Assembly: GCA_050084985.1 (NCBI GenBank)
Contig: JBITNC010000001.1
Coordinates: 136,896,001-136,960,000 of the forward strand
Direction of reading: 5' to 3'
Source of the DNA: Nageia nagi
Taxonomy: Eukaryota; Pinophyta
Length of the DNA stretch: 64,000 bases
Each line of letters begins with the position of its first letter. Within the stretch, counting starts at the first letter, position 1. Below, piece after piece: positions 21,856-33,736 of the stretch. The notes below the pieces were generated by a model. The model saw nothing but the letters and a program-made list of their open reading frames with translations. It had not been told where the DNA came from and made no database searches. A program made the translations under genes and the position numbers.

Positions 21856-22223
21856 TGTTATGAATCTCCCTAGTAGATTAGGTGTGTGGTGTGTATTACA
21901 TTTTGTTAGTGTGTAGAAGCTTTGAGAAAAAATTTTCCTTAAGGGGGTGGTAATGTTATGACCCCACAACATGTATTAGGAATAGTACTTGTGTTTAGTC
22001 CCATGTGCACTATGCATTGGGATACTTATGTGTTAAAAGCTATTTATAGGGAGTTTCCCTATTGTTAAAAAAGGAAAAATAAGAATGAGTTGAATTTTAT
22101 ATGAAAAGTGATTCTCAAGGAGGTGCCCCCCTTGAAGTAGCACTGCAATTCATTTGTGTAGGATTAGTGTATTTTTGTAGGATTAAGCCATAATCCAAAT
22201 TATGATTCATTAGGATCTTAACA
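21856..22223 (+). repeat. RT-D 3' LTR, with polypurine tract just upstream
   Basis: TGTTATGAATCTCCC ... CTTAACA, 368 bp, preceded by the purine-rich AAGAAGGTAAGAA (21843-21855) and followed by TAAAG, the target duplication. It is the partner of 19817-20187. Confidence 0.9.
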
Positions 22224-22228
22224 TAAAG

Positions 22229-22563
22229 ATCTTATTGATCTCCTACTAATTGTTAAACATCATTTTCCAAATGATGTTCCTAAAAATTATAGGTTTGAAG
22301 AATTTTGCAATTACCATAGAAATCTAGGATACTTAACCAAAAATTATAGGAATTTAAGAAATATTATACAAGACTTCATGGCTCAAAAAGTGATTTTGAT
22401 TGATGATACACCAAGAAAAGATGACAATGGTGTTGGGCCTATACATCCTCATAATAGGCATCTTGGTATATTTAAGGATTCCCTGTTAAATATAACCAAA
22501 CAACCCAAGGGATGCATCAAAATGGTAAGCACATCAAATTGCATACAATATTATTTTTCTTAG
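22229..22563 (+). pseudogene. RT-C gag remnant, part 2 (knuckle region)
   Basis: It continues the gag frame left at 19522 when RT-D and one TAAAG copy are ignored. It includes a knuckle-like FCNYHRNLGYLTKN, in which the terminal cysteine reads tyrosine, then NLRNIIQDFMAQKV, the same order as in RT-A and RT-F gag. It ends at TAG 22561. Confidence 0.65.
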
Positions 22564-23350
22564 AACTGCAGGTCATGTAGACACAAACAATCACCATAAA
22601 AACCCAAATAAGTTTGGGTAAAGAAAGTGAAAGTCAAATCTCAATAGAAAGGGAGCATCAATTTCATACAAAATGTTCCAAATGTAATCAATGTCATAGT
22701 TCTAGTAGTAAAGTCTTTTCTAATTTTTGTACCTACATCAACCAAATATAAGTGGGTTTCTAAATCCACCCAAGTACACCATTATTCATTGAGTTGTAAA
22801 AATATGAAAAGATTATGTACCATAGTCTATTTTAGGTTTCTTTTGTAATGTTGTTTTTTCTTGCATGTTTTCTTGTTATGAGTGTTTAAGTGTGCTTTTA
22901 GATAGTTGTGCATCATATTGTTCATGTATTTTTCTTGAAATTTTTAACCTTTGGCATTATGGATGTTGTTCACTTGTAGGTGCGATGTCCACACTATGCA
23001 TTTTCCATGCACAAAAAAAAATAAAATAAAATTGGTTGATTCAAATATTGTGCATTGTTTATCTTTGTTTTTTCTTTTATGAAGTTATTTGCTTACATTG
23101 TTATTAAACAAAAAATACAAAATAGGTACAATATCATGTTGTAAACAAAAAATGGGTGTTTTTTTTGTAAAATATATTAGCATATTTTTTAAAAGCTTGA
23201 TTTTTGATGTGACGGTTTGTTTGTGCAAGGTTAATAATCTCAAAATAGTCAAAATGAATATTAAAACATCCAAAAAATAAACTAAAATAACAAGTCAAAG
23301 AGTCCATATATTCATATATCCAAAAGGGGAAATTTTTATTAAAATTCATG
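22564..23350. other. No gene seen
   Basis: AT-rich sequence after RT-C gag. Small ORFs around 23085-23349 on both strands overlap one another and lack recognisable motifs. It holds no LTR end or repeat that I can support. Confidence 0.5.
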
Positions 23351-24962
23351 TATGACTCTCCTTGCTACCACTAGTATCTCAACCCTCTACCCTGTGGCTC
23401 TTCTAAGATACACTATCTAGTGTCACATATAGAGACCCACTAATCCTAGTACTAGTAAGCCTATAGGAGACAAAAGGAGATTTAGCCTTCCCATATTTCT
23501 CATTGAGCTCCTTCACCTCCTACTATAGTTTCTAATTCACCTCAAGTTGTTTGGTCATAAATGTATAGGATTCATTTGGTGGTGGCATGGTTCTTGTATC
23601 TTGTAAGCATTTTTATCCTATTTAAGGATAATAATCTTGACCTCCTTTCAGAAAAAATGCTCCTCACCCTAGCAATCTCTACCTTTAAGGTCTCAACCTC
23701 TCCACTTCAACCTTTAAGGAATAAAGTGTGGCCACCTCCATTTCCAATGCTATTATCCAATATGTAGCCTCCTTTGTAAAAACAAACAAGTTTAGTTTTC
23801 TATCATAAAAAAGGATAATGAAAAATATAGAGAAAAATAAAAGAGTATACTTAAATAAATAAAAGGAATAGCCTCTACAAGAAAATATATCCCAATCATA
23901 TGGGACCTTGAAGCTAGGGACATCTCAAGAGGTGGCTCACATGAGGACATATTAATGTCATCATCAACCTCTTCAGATGACTCCTAATTCTCTACATCCA
24001 TGTTCTCCTCATTCAAGTTAGATATACAAATATGGGTAGGATTAATACCTTTCAACCATTCTTCATAACCTGGCATGACATTAGGTGTTACAAATGATAT
24101 ATTTGTTGGACCATCAACCTTGAGAGGTCCTTTACATGTAGTCACCCAGTAAGGCATAAGTTGTGCACTCTTAGGGGAATGTTCCTCATGATGTTGCTAT
24201 CAATAGTACACTACCCCTACAAGAATACCCTAAGTCAACCCAAATTGATGTAACACCATAATGATGAGTCTAAAGAAAGTACTACTACCTAACCCATGCA
24301 ATTTGGTGTGCATCCTCCTCCATATATAGTCCTAATATAAAATCCAACAAATATCCTCCTATTGAAGTATGTCAACTTCTCTTCTTTGTTCCTCAATGTT
24401 ACCATGTGTTTAGAAGTATCCAAGGATAGACACCTAACAAAACATAGTCAGGTTTATCTATCTAATCCAATGGAATTGAATACAGTAATGTGTTCATAGG
24501 CCCATACCTAAAGTAGAATAGAATGAGTTATGGTCACATTTGATTTTACCATTGAGATGACATGGTGCAAATCTTAGTATAGTTGAGATAATATGCATGG
24601 CCCCCATGCATATGTAGTACCTCTAGTGTATATTTCCTACACCACATGAACTAAACAATAGGCAAATACAAAATTATTCTTGTTTGGGCACAAGAATGTA
24701 ACAATGATGGAAACCACAAGTAACCAAAGATACATGTTACCTAGATTAACCTGGAAGGCTAAGTGTAAGTAAGAGGCCTTATGGTCCCAATCATGGTCCT
24801 CATTCTTAGCCAACCACCATGAAACATGCTTCCTCTCTTACTAAGTCTCAATCAATGCTTGTAAAATGAGTTTCCCATGAATTGGAACATGTCAGATATG
24901 GTAAACATCTAGAAGGGTAAAATATTTAGCTATGGCCAAATTTTATAAATTAGCCTCTTCCA
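23351..24962 (-). pseudogene. Plant mobile domain (PMD/MAIN-like) pseudogene, main part
   Basis: Read on the minus strand from 24962 leftward, one main frame with stops gives HVSWWLAKNEDHDWDHKASY, YLHLAFQVNLGNMYLWL, then TYAWGPCILSQLY and VWAYEHI. The AWG...L..LY and W.WE/WAYEHI spacing is the hallmark of the plant mobile domain family (PF10536), found both in host nuclear proteins such as MAIN/MAIL1 and in transposons. A later acidic stretch (SSEEVDDDINMSS, about 23960) and a charged, possibly coiled-coil tail (ELNEKYGKA near 23500) follow. A short gap at 23772-23850 could be an intron. The N-terminal coding sequence continues at 53622-53695, beyond RT-E. About five in-frame stops are seen. 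It may have been a host gene or a transposon-borne copy. Confidence 0.55.
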
Positions 24963-25951
24963 TATGACATCTCCCTTACATCCATGTAATTAATTATGGA
25001 ATCCAATGGATTTCCCTTTTGTAATATATTTTATTATTGTATTATACTTTCAATTGTAGCTTGGGATAGAAGACTTAATGGGTCAATGGACCCTAGTGTG
25101 AGCCCTAAGGGGGAGGTTTCCCTCCCAAGCATATATTAGGTGTTTAATTATACTTGGAGATCTCAAGCATGATTATGGGGATCCTAAGGTTTGTTTAGCA
25201 CTTAGATGGATGGATGACAACTTGTATAGATGTTCCAACCTTGGGTAGACTCCTAGACCCCCATGTTGGCCCATGATGACACCTAGCCCCCATGCATGGA
25301 TCCTATACCATGCATGGCACTCTTAGACCCCCATGTTGGCATTTATGGTACTTGGGAATCCATGTTGGGCATACCTAACCCCTAAGAACCCATGTTGGGC
25401 ATTCTAGGCCCTCAAGAGGCTAACATTAGAATTAAGGAGTAGGGTGATGACTCTTAGGTGAGATCTAGATCCAATTGAGTGTATAAAGAAGTATTAAAGC
25501 CTCATAGTTAGGCATGCTTAATTATTATTACATTCATATCATATAAATCATAAGAAGACTTAGCGATGCTAAGAACTCCCCCAAGTGTATCATTTAGTAG
25601 GACTATTAGGCTGAGGAATCTTGTTAGTCTATGATACTAGTGTAAAATTCTTTACCATCTAGTGGTATTCTGAGGTTGAACTTCTACCATTCAATCAGTC
25701 ACTAGGATCAAAGGAGGGCTCCTTAGGTGGAGAGGATTTAGTTTATGAGGGAGTGAGGCTATCCCATTCATCCATCCAATTTGAGGATACATGTTATGTT
25801 CGAGTTGGCTCCTTTGAGGCCAACATCAACCCTCTATGGCCTAATATTATATTATTGAACATTATTTATTTTATATGTAACCATTGTGCATTGGATCTCA
25901 TATTTGCATTGTAATTATCTATATATGTAATGTTGTAATGTGTTTACTCTT
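24963..25951 (+). repeat. RT-E 5' LTR, first segment
   Basis: It aligns from TATGACATC (TG start mutated to TA) to GTTTACTCTT with 52531-53453 of the 3' LTR. Shared blocks include CCATGTAATTAATTATGGAA and GACTTAATGGGTCAATGGAC. It is interrupted at 25951 by RT-F. Confidence 0.9.
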
Positions 25952-26575
25952 TGTAGATGCCTAAAAATAAATTATTATTTATTAAATAATTCATTTTAGA
26001 GCTTTAATGATATTTATTATAAAAGAGGTTAAAATGTACCCAAGGTAATGTAATTAATGTAATGGACCATTGTACAATATAAAAGGTATCAAATATCAAG
26101 AGAGACACCTGAAATCGTGTAATGTGCAATGATATCAAGAATCAAGAAATACAAGGACATTGCTATAAAGACATATTAAAGATAATGCATGAGAGATCAT
26201 GTGAGGGTATCCAAAAATACCAAGAGAGACCTCAACATATGCAAGATCGCTCTATCTTATTGATAATAGTATTTTAAAACACCATCTTTGCATATACCTA
26301 TTAAACTCTTCAACTCACTCTTGAATATCTTTGATTCCTTTCATCGATTCATTTATTCCATGCAACTAGTAGCATGGCATATTTAGGCCATTGGCAACAT
26401 ACATTTGTGTGGGTGATTGATTAATGATTTTTGTTATTATTTGCTTATGTAACTATGATGAAGGTACATTATTTATTATTGATCATTTGGTGCCTATATT
26501 TTGATATATGCTTCAATTAAATTTTATAGACAATAGTGCATCAATTTATCAATTATAAATTATTTTGGGTCTACA
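25952..26575 (+). repeat. RT-F 5' LTR
   Basis: TGTAGATGCCTAAAAATA ... GGGTCTACA, 624 bp, similar along its length to 48424-49034. Both copies contain ATTATTTATTAAATAATTCA and CAAGAGAGAC-type blocks. Confidence 0.92.
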
Positions 26576-26578
26576 TTT

Positions 26579-26593
26579 TGGTGAACCTAATTT
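26579..26593 (+). other. RT-F primer-binding site
   Basis: TGGTGAACCTAATTT begins 3 bases after the LTR end, as in RT-B and RT-C. Confidence 0.6.
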
Positions 26594-26697
26594 TTTGATT
26601 TATCTTGCCCTCTCGATGAAATCTCACAAGAATTATATAACAAATCTACATCATTAGTAGTATTTATAGTTGTTCCTAGGTTGCCAATGATGTAAAA

Positions 26698-28130
26698 ATG
26701 GAACAAATGGTGTTAGAACTTTAGAAGTAAGTTGATAATTTACAAAAGGAGATACAAATGTTTAGGAGTTTGGGTAGTTCATCAACTGACCCCGATCTTG
26801 TCATGAATGCTAGAATTACCAATCTTGAGAATAGCAAGAGATCATAACAAAATGAAGAGGACTATAATGGTGTATTCATCTCACCCTTATCTAAGGATAT
26901 ATGTAATTTTTCCTACCACCTAAGCAAAAGGCACCCAAGTTCAAGATGTTTAGCAATGAACAAGACCCAAAATAACATCTTATCAACTTTTAAGAGGAGT
27001 GCTTGTTGAAATTAGGGTCAGAGTAGAAATTGTTGGCCAAATTATTCCTAAGGAGTTTGAAAGGTGATGCTATTCAATGGTTTTATAACTTTCCTAGTGG
27101 TTCAATCAATTCTTTTAATTCATTGGTGAGATTGTTAATGGGACAATACAAGCACAATATCAAAGAGCAAAGTGTTATTACAGAGTTATGCATAATGAGG
27201 CAAGGGGGTAAGGAAACTTTAGAAAAATATATTCCACAATTCAAAAAGATATGACAATCAATTGAACTAAATTACATGAAACTAAAATTTGTTCTATTTT
27301 TAGAGATTCTTTGTACCTATTCTTAATTTGCATGCTCGTAGTAATAAAACTATTGGTTTTGGAGCATTGATACAATAATTATTGCAAAAAGAAAAAGTAT
27401 TACTAGAATTAGGTGCACTCAAGTATGCACCTAATCCTTTTCATAAGGAAAATAGACAAACATATGCTAAAAAAGAAGATAAAACTATGCATATGGCTGA
27501 TAGACCTGCTTCTCCACCAAAGTTGCAAAGATCTGCTACCTTAAAAGATATAAGGTACACTTTTCCAGTTCAACCATAGTTTATTGTGAGGGATCTAATG
27601 AAAAGGGATTATTGCAACCAATGGAAAAATTTGTACAAGATGATAATATTTCTATGGAAAAACTAGATGCTTATTGCACCTTTCATCAAAGAAAGGGTCA
27701 TGCAACAAATTTTTGCAAGGCATTAGAGGTAGCAATATTGGATCTTATTGCTCAAGGAAAGTATCAAATTGATCAACCTAATACCACTCAAGGACATATA
27801 ATGAATACACTTTTAGTGGACAAAGAGATGTGTGCAAGGTTAAGAAGAGGGCATGCAAGGCATGCTCCCAATCCATTCAATATAGAACAAGTAAGTGTAA
27901 CACTTGATCCAAAGACATATAGTGTGATAGAGCAATTAAAAACTACTACAAAGATTAGTTTGTATGATATTATATATACAGCTAAAGAACATGGGGATAT
28001 ATTATATGCTTTGTTCAAAAAGGAATTAGTCCCTACAAATATGTCTACTACTATGTTTTCTGAAAAGATTAGAGCCATTAAGGAATGTGATGCTATCTCT
28101 TTTTACAAATCTAAAAAGCTTAATAAATAA
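26698..28130 (+). pseudogene. RT-F gag remnant
   Basis: The possible start ATG is at 26698, followed by a short coiled-coil-like stretch (DNLQKEIQMFRSLG). The capsid core lies at 27030-27254 (LFLRSLKGDAIQWFYNFPSG). A linker at 27382-27579 (ADRPASPPKLQRSATLKD) and the knuckle-containing segment 27612-28130 follow (YCTFHQRKGHATNFC; here both cysteines are kept). The C-terminus matches RT-B gag (QVSVTLDPKTYSVIEQLK). Stops and frame changes break it into at least four pieces. 26594-26697 is untranslated leader. Confidence 0.8.
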
Positions 28131-28891
28131 TTCTTGATGAATGTTTAGTTTTATATATTACACCTATGATTGATGGATGGGAAATCAAAGGAACCATGGT
28201 AGATAATGGATCAACTGTTAATATTTGATACCATAAATTTTTGACTCAACATAAAGAGAAAGGTGTAGAAGTCCCTCCATTAGAAGAAGCTACATTCAGG
28301 ATTATAGTATATGATAGATCATATAAGAAACCAATGGGGATAAACACAATTATGCTAGCCATAAGAGTAAGGACCATTACAACTAAATTCCATGTGGTGG
28401 ATTCCAAGTTATCATATAATTTATCATTAGGAAGGCCTTGGCTTCATGATATGGATGCAATCCCATCTATAGTACATGGAAGATTAAAGTTTGAATTTTA
28501 GGGAGAAGTTCACATAGTGCTAGGTGATCTAGAACCATATGCTTTATGTAATGCATTTGATTTTGGAGAAATTACAATGACTTGTCCTAGATATGAGATT
28601 GGGCCCTTAGAAATAAGTACACTAGGGGAAAATGTAGAAAAATAGGTTTAGATTAAGGAAACAAGGATACATACTTACAAAATAGAGAACCTGGATTTGT
28701 TTTCATACATTAAATATTTGGGATGAACTCAAATTCTATCTATTGAGGGTCATCAATGGCATGCATTTTTACTAGAGGGCCATTAATGATGTGAGAATAG
28801 TGGAGATGAAATAGGATCTTGTTTTGTCACATTTGTATTTTCCAATCATGATAAATCCATAATAGCTCAAGTGAAAAATGACATGGGTAAA
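28131..28891 (+). pseudogene. RT-F aspartic protease remnant
   Basis: The catalytic motif VDNGST has its Asp codon at 28202. It is followed by FLTQHKEKGVEVPPLEEATF and SLGRPWLHDM...PSIVHGRLKFEF, the typical C-terminal half of this protease. Stops at 28228-28230 (TGA) and 28498-28500 (TAG) interrupt it. The reading frame beyond 28500 decays and is cut by RT-G at 28897. Confidence 0.8.
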
Positions 28892-28896
28892 CTCTT

Positions 28897-29391
28897 TGTA
28901 GATAACTCAGCATCAAATTCATTTCACTCAAATTCTCTTAGCTGAGGCATTTTCGTTCCTTCTTACACATTTTAACAGGCTACTATGATTGGAGGCTATG
29001 CAGTTGGTGGCTATAGCAATAATATGCTAAAATTGTTTAATCTAATGAAGTAGTTGGAAACATTCTTGATAATGTAACATTTGTATGTGTTCTGCTTGCA
29101 TGCAACCACAGTGGTGTAGTGGATGAGAGCTGTAAATACTTTAATAGCAAACTAACTTAGGTAGAGAAAAAAAAAGGGACTTCAGATGAGCTCCAAACAA
29201 ACTTTGAACATGCTCTAGATGAACTCTAGACATGCTCTAGATGAACTCTGGATGAGCTCCAGATGAGCTCCAGACTAGCTCTAGACAAGCTCTAGAAATG
29301 TTTTTTGAAGCTCTAAGATTGTAATCTTGCTCCATAGTAATGCAATCTATTTTTTAATGTTCCAATATTCTATAATGGTCAAAATTCTTCA
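28897..29391 (+). repeat. RT-G 5' LTR
   Basis: TGTAGATAACTCAGC ... ATTCTTCA, 495 bp. It differs in length from the 3' copy mainly by a ~12-bp repeat (AGATGAACTCT-like units) at about 29180-29300. It contains a PPR-like fragment at 28985-29160. Confidence 0.95.
28985..29160 (+). pseudogene. PPR (pentatricopeptide) gene fragment inside RT-G 5' LTR
   Basis: Frame one from ATG 28985 reads MIGGYAVGGYSNNMLKLFNL. After a frame change, the sequence reads DNVTFVCVLLACNHSGVVDE and then YFN before TAG at 29158-29160. These are the signatures of plant PLS-type PPR proteins (MI.GYA..G....AL.LF..M, PD.VTFV.VL.AC.H.GLVDEG..YF), which bind and edit organelle RNAs. The fragment covers about one repeat and a half. 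It repeats in the 3' LTR, so it was part of the LTR before or at transposition. Confidence 0.7.
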
Positions 29392-29393
29392 TT

Positions 29394-29405
29394 TGGTATT
29401 AGAGC
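29394..29405 (+). other. RT-G primer-binding site (initiator-Met tRNA type)
   Basis: TGGTATTAGAGC, 2 bases after the LTR, differs at one base from TGGTATCAGAGC, the plant initiator-Met tRNA complement. Confidence 0.85.
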
Positions 29406-29498
29406 TCTGTTGGGTCTGAGCTGGGTTTGAGAAAGCGTATGGCTTCTAGCAATTACAAAAGTTGCTTGTAGTGTTTTGGTTTCTTGTTTGTAGGTATA

Positions 29499-32400
29499 AT
29501 GGCCAGCAACACAAGATCATCCATTCCCATTCCAAAGTTTGATGGTAGTGACTATGGATATTGGAGCATCAAGATACAAACTTTGCTCACTGGCAAAGAT
29601 TTATGGGATGTTGTTGATGATGGCTATGTAGAGCTAGCAGATTGGAGCTCTCTTTTAGTAGAAGATAAGAAAGCTATGAAGGAATGTAGGAGCAAGAACT
29701 CTCTTGCCTTGTCTCATCTCCAAGCAGCTCTTGATAGGAGCATTTTTCCAAGAATTGCAAGCTGCAAGATAGCCAAAGAGGCTTGGGCTATGTTGAAGGT
29801 AGGATTCCAAGGGAGTGATCAAGTGAAGGAGGTAAAATTGCAGATTCTAAGGATAGAATTTGAGAATTTAAAAATGAAGGAGAGTGAAAAAGCTTTAGAT
29901 TATTGTGTTAGAGTGAAAGAGATTGTGAACAAAATGCTAACTCTTGGAGAGACCTTGGAGAAGGCCATTGTAATAAAAAAAATTCTAAGATCTCTTACCA
30001 AGAAGTGGCATCACATTGCTATGATATTGATGGAGACAAAAGACCTCTCTCAAATGGAGATAGATTCTCTCATTGGCTGCCTTATGTCTCATGAAGAAAT
30101 GGTTGATGATGAACCAGTCCAATCTAGTAAAGAGGAGAAAGCCTTTGCTACAAAAGAAGGTGATTCTAGCTCAAATGGACAAGGTAGAGGTAGAGGTAGA
30201 GGCCAACAAAGAGGGACAGGTAGAGGTAGAGGAAGAGGAGGCTATTCCAGCATAAGAGGAAGAGGTAGAAGCAATGGTGATAAGAGGAATGCTCAATGTT
30301 ACTACTACAACAAGTATGGGCATTATGAGAGGGAGTGTAGAGCAAAACAAATGGCAAATGGTGATGGAAAAGTGGCAAATTTTGAAGAGGAAGAAGAGTA
30401 TGGTGAAAGTCTCTTTTTTTCCATGGAGGAGACAGCTAATATGGCTAAAACAAAACAAGAGGAGACTTGGTTGTTGGACTCTGGATGTTCAAACCATATG
30501 ACTGGTAAGGGGGAGCTACTTTCATCCATGGACCATTCCTATAAGTCAAGTATCAAGCTTGGCAATAATTCTGCATTTGAGGTGGCTGGCAAAGGCATGC
30601 TTGAGGTGCCTACCAAGCATGGGATGAAGAAGATGCATAATGTGTATCACACTCTGGATATGGCTCATAGTTTGTTGAGTATTGGGCAAATGTTGGAAAA
30701 TAACTACAAGCTAGTCTTTGATGAGGGTAAGTGTGAAATTTTTGATAAGAACCATGGGTGTAAGTTAGTTTCTACTGTTAAAATGTCTCCAAATTATTTA
30801 TTCCCATTGAAACTTGGAAAAAAGGGGGATAATATTCTTGCAAATGTGGTTGTTAAAGATGAGTCCTGGTTATGGCATCTTAGATTTGGACATGTAAATT
30901 TCAGTAGTTTGAAACTATCTCATGAGCTAGTTCATGGTTTACCTCTTGTTGAAAATCCAAAATCAGTTTGTGAGGGTTGTGTGTTGGGCAAGCAAACAAG
31001 GCAAAAATTTGATCATGGGAAAGCATGTAGAGCCTCATTCCCACTACAATTGGTTCATACTGATTTATGTGGACCAATGCAAAACAAAAGTCTTGGTATG
31101 AGTTCTTATTTTCTCACCTTCATTGATGATTTTAGTAGAATGAGTTGGGTCTATTTTTTGAAGCATAAAGATGAAGCATTTGAGTTTTTTAAAGAATTCA
31201 AAGAGATGGTTGAGAATGAATGTGAACATAAGATTAAATGTGTGAGGAGTGATAGAGGAGGAGAGTATTCTTCTACTGATTTTTCTAAGTTTTTCAAGCA
31301 AAATGGCATCAAAAGATAGTTTACTACAGCTCAACAAAATGGTGTGGCAGAGAGGAAGAATAGAACTCTCATGGAGATGGCAAGATGTTTGATGCAATCC
31401 AAAAAATTGCATTACATGTATTGGGCTGAATTGGTAAAGATAGCAAACTACATCTTGAATAGGTGTTCCACCAGTGCCATTGATGGCAAGACTCCCTATG
31501 AGGCTTGGTATGATAAGACGCCTATTGTCTGGCATTTTAGAGTTTTTGGGTGTTTGGCATATGCTCATGTGCCAAAGGAGCATAGAAAAAAGTTGGATGC
31601 AAAGAGTGAACCATGTGTGTTCATTGGATATAGTGATGAGAGTAAAGCATATAGGCTTTACAACCCTAAAACCAAGAAAACACTTATCTCCTGGGATGTC
31701 ATTTTTGAGGAGGGAAAAGTGTATGGATAGCAGCAAAAATGCATTGTAGACATTTGAGGAGGAGTGACCAGCCATGAAGATACTTCATAAGCAAAGAATG
31801 TGCATCCCAAGAGATCAAATTCTCTTCCAAACCTCTAAGTGGTGCCTCCAAGTACTCCATCAATTCCATCTCAAAGATCAAAATCCACTCCAAGCTCACC
31901 TTTAAGTGGTGGCTCTCCAAATGTGATCCAAGAAGTGATGAAGACCAAGAGAGGTAAAAGAAACTTTCAAAACCATCCTCCTTCTCAAGTTTTAGATCAA
32001 AATTTCCATAAAAGATTATCAAGAAGTCAATTTCATGAAATGGAGAAGTTTGTTAAGCAATTTAGCAATATGGAACTTGATGAGGATCCAAAGGGTGAGA
32101 TGGTGAACTATGCTTTGTGTGTAGCCCAAAATACTAATATTTCTATTTTTGATCCATCTTGTTATTAGAAACCTTGCACCAAAAATGTGTGGGTGAAGGA
32201 TATACAAGAGGAGCTTCGTTCCATAAACAAAAATGACACTTGGGAACTTTATGAGTTGCCCAAAGGAAAGAGGTGTGTGGGCTCCAAGTGGGTCTACAAG
32301 ACCAAGTACAACAGTGATAATACCATAGAGAGACATAAAGCAAGATTGGTTGCTAAAGGCTTCACACAAAAACATAGTGTAGACTTTGAAGAGACTTTTG

Positions 32401-33736
32401 CACTGGTTGCAAGGCAAGAAATAGTAAGGTTGCTCCTTTCAATGGCTACCCAAAACCATTGGAGTGTCTACCACATGGATGTGAAGAGTGCATTCTTGAA
32501 TGGTTACTTGGATGAAGAGGTTTTTGTATAGCAGCCTTAAGGTTTTCAAGTGCAAGGCAAAGAACATCATGTGTACAAGCTCAAGAAGGCCTTGTATGGT
32601 CTTAAGCAAGCTCCAAGAGCTTGGTACACTCGCATAGATGAATACTTTCAGAATTTTGGACTCATGAGGAGCAAGAATGAGCCAACACTCTACATCAAGA
32701 GAGAAGGTAATCAAATTTTGCTTGTTTCTCTTTATGTTGATGATTTGATATATATGGGAAGTGATCCCATCTTGAACAACAAATTTAAGACTGATTTGAT
32801 GAATGAGTTTGAAATGAAGGATTTGGGCCTTACGAGGTACTTTCTTGACATGGAGGTCCACCAATGTCAAGAAGAGATTTTTGTTTATCAAAGTAAATAT
32901 GCAAGGGACATGCTTTCTAAGTATGGTATGATGAATTATACTGTTGTTCACAATCCTGTAGCTCATGGTGAGTTGCTTTGTAAGGATGATGGTGCTCCAA
33001 AAGCAAGTGTGACAAAATTTAGAAGCATAGTTGGCAGCCTTTGTTCCTTTGCAACACTAGTCCTGATATACAATTTGTTGTCTCTTTGGTATCTAGATAC
33101 ATGAATGATCCTTTTATTTTGCATTTGAAGGCTGTAAAACACATTTTGAGGTATGTCAAAGGTACCATTGGTTATGGTCTTCACTACTCTCATGTTGAAA
33201 AGTTTAAGCTTGTTGGTTTTAGTGATAGTGATTGGGGCAGCAATTTGGATGATAGGAAGTCCACTTCTGGGCAATGTTTCTCACTTGGTTCAGGAATGAT
33301 AACATGGAGTTGTAAGAAGCAATCTATAGTTGCTCTCTCTTCTTGTGAGGTTGAGTATATAGCCCTCACCGCAACTATTGCACAAGCCTTATGGCTACGA
33401 AAACTACTTGATGAAATTGGTGAGAAACAACATGGACCAACAATTCTTTACTATGATAACCAAAGTGCCATTCAGTTGGCACATAATCCCATCCACCATA
33501 GCAGGTCAAAGCACTTCCAACTCAAGTACCACTTCATTCGTGACATGGTGGAGAAGGACCAAATTGAGCTTCACTATTGCAACACCAAGATCAACTTGGC
33601 TGATATTTTCACAAAAGGTGTTGTCAAAGCTCAGTATGTGATGCTCAGAGACTCCATGGTGAGTCCTCTTTGCATCAAGGGGGAGAATGTAGACAACTCA
33701 GCATCAAATTCGTTTCACTCAAATTCTCTTGGCTGA
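29499..33736 (+). pseudogene. RT-G gag-pol polyprotein (copia), nearly intact
   Basis: The start ATG at 29499 opens with MASNTRSSIPIPKFDGSDY, the copia gag N-terminus. In order: gag helical domain; an RG-rich box (about 30180-30275) and a zinc knuckle (about 30295-30340) whose second Cys is Tyr (CYYYNKYGH...C); protease with LLDSGCSNHM (about 30472-30501); a GAG-pre-integrase HHCC finger (about 30870-31010); integrase 31030-31730 (HTDLCGP, SDRGGEY); RT 32180-32900 with YVDD at 32732-32743; RNase H 33140-33650 (SDSDWG, DNQSAIQLAHNP). Stops include TAG 31317, TAG 31728, several at 31750-31838, TAG 32166, TAG 32529 and TAA 32538. A frameshift lies near 33040. The last ~16 residues are encoded in the 3' LTR. 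Many stops look like Gln CAG/CAA to TAG/TAA. Confidence 0.93.
33679..33687 (+). other. RT-G polypurine tract
   Basis: AGGGGGAGAA-type purine run directly before the TGTAGA start of the 3' LTR. Confidence 0.8.

Larger units (their letters stand above)
19523..22223 (+). mobile_element. RT-D: small non-autonomous LTR element with inverted-repeat 5' end, TSD TAAAG
   Basis: The whole block is flanked by TAAAG (19518-19522 and 22224-22228) and splits RT-C gag. Inside are a direct LTR head (19523 to about 19632), an inverted LTR head (about 19636-19810), a full 5' LTR (19817-20187), a primer-binding site, about 1.65 kb of decayed internal sequence with a gag-like segment, and a 3' LTR (21856-22223). 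No RT, RNase H or integrase is seen, so it would depend on proteins from another element. Because one TSD pair flanks the entire block, the inverted portion was either part of the element at insertion or arose inside it later. Confidence 0.75.
16827..22563 (+). mobile_element. RT-C: Tat-type Ty3/gypsy fragment (5' LTR and gag), split by RT-D
   Basis: A 5' LTR (16827-17522), primer-binding site and long gag are visible. The gag is interrupted at 19522 by RT-D and resumes at 22229. No protease, RT or integrase of this element and no 3' LTR are found downstream, so the copy is truncated or its rest was deleted. Confidence 0.7.

Noticed and set aside
31065-31775. 236-codon minus-strand ORF
   Set aside because: Antisense of the RT-G integrase, with no domain of its own.
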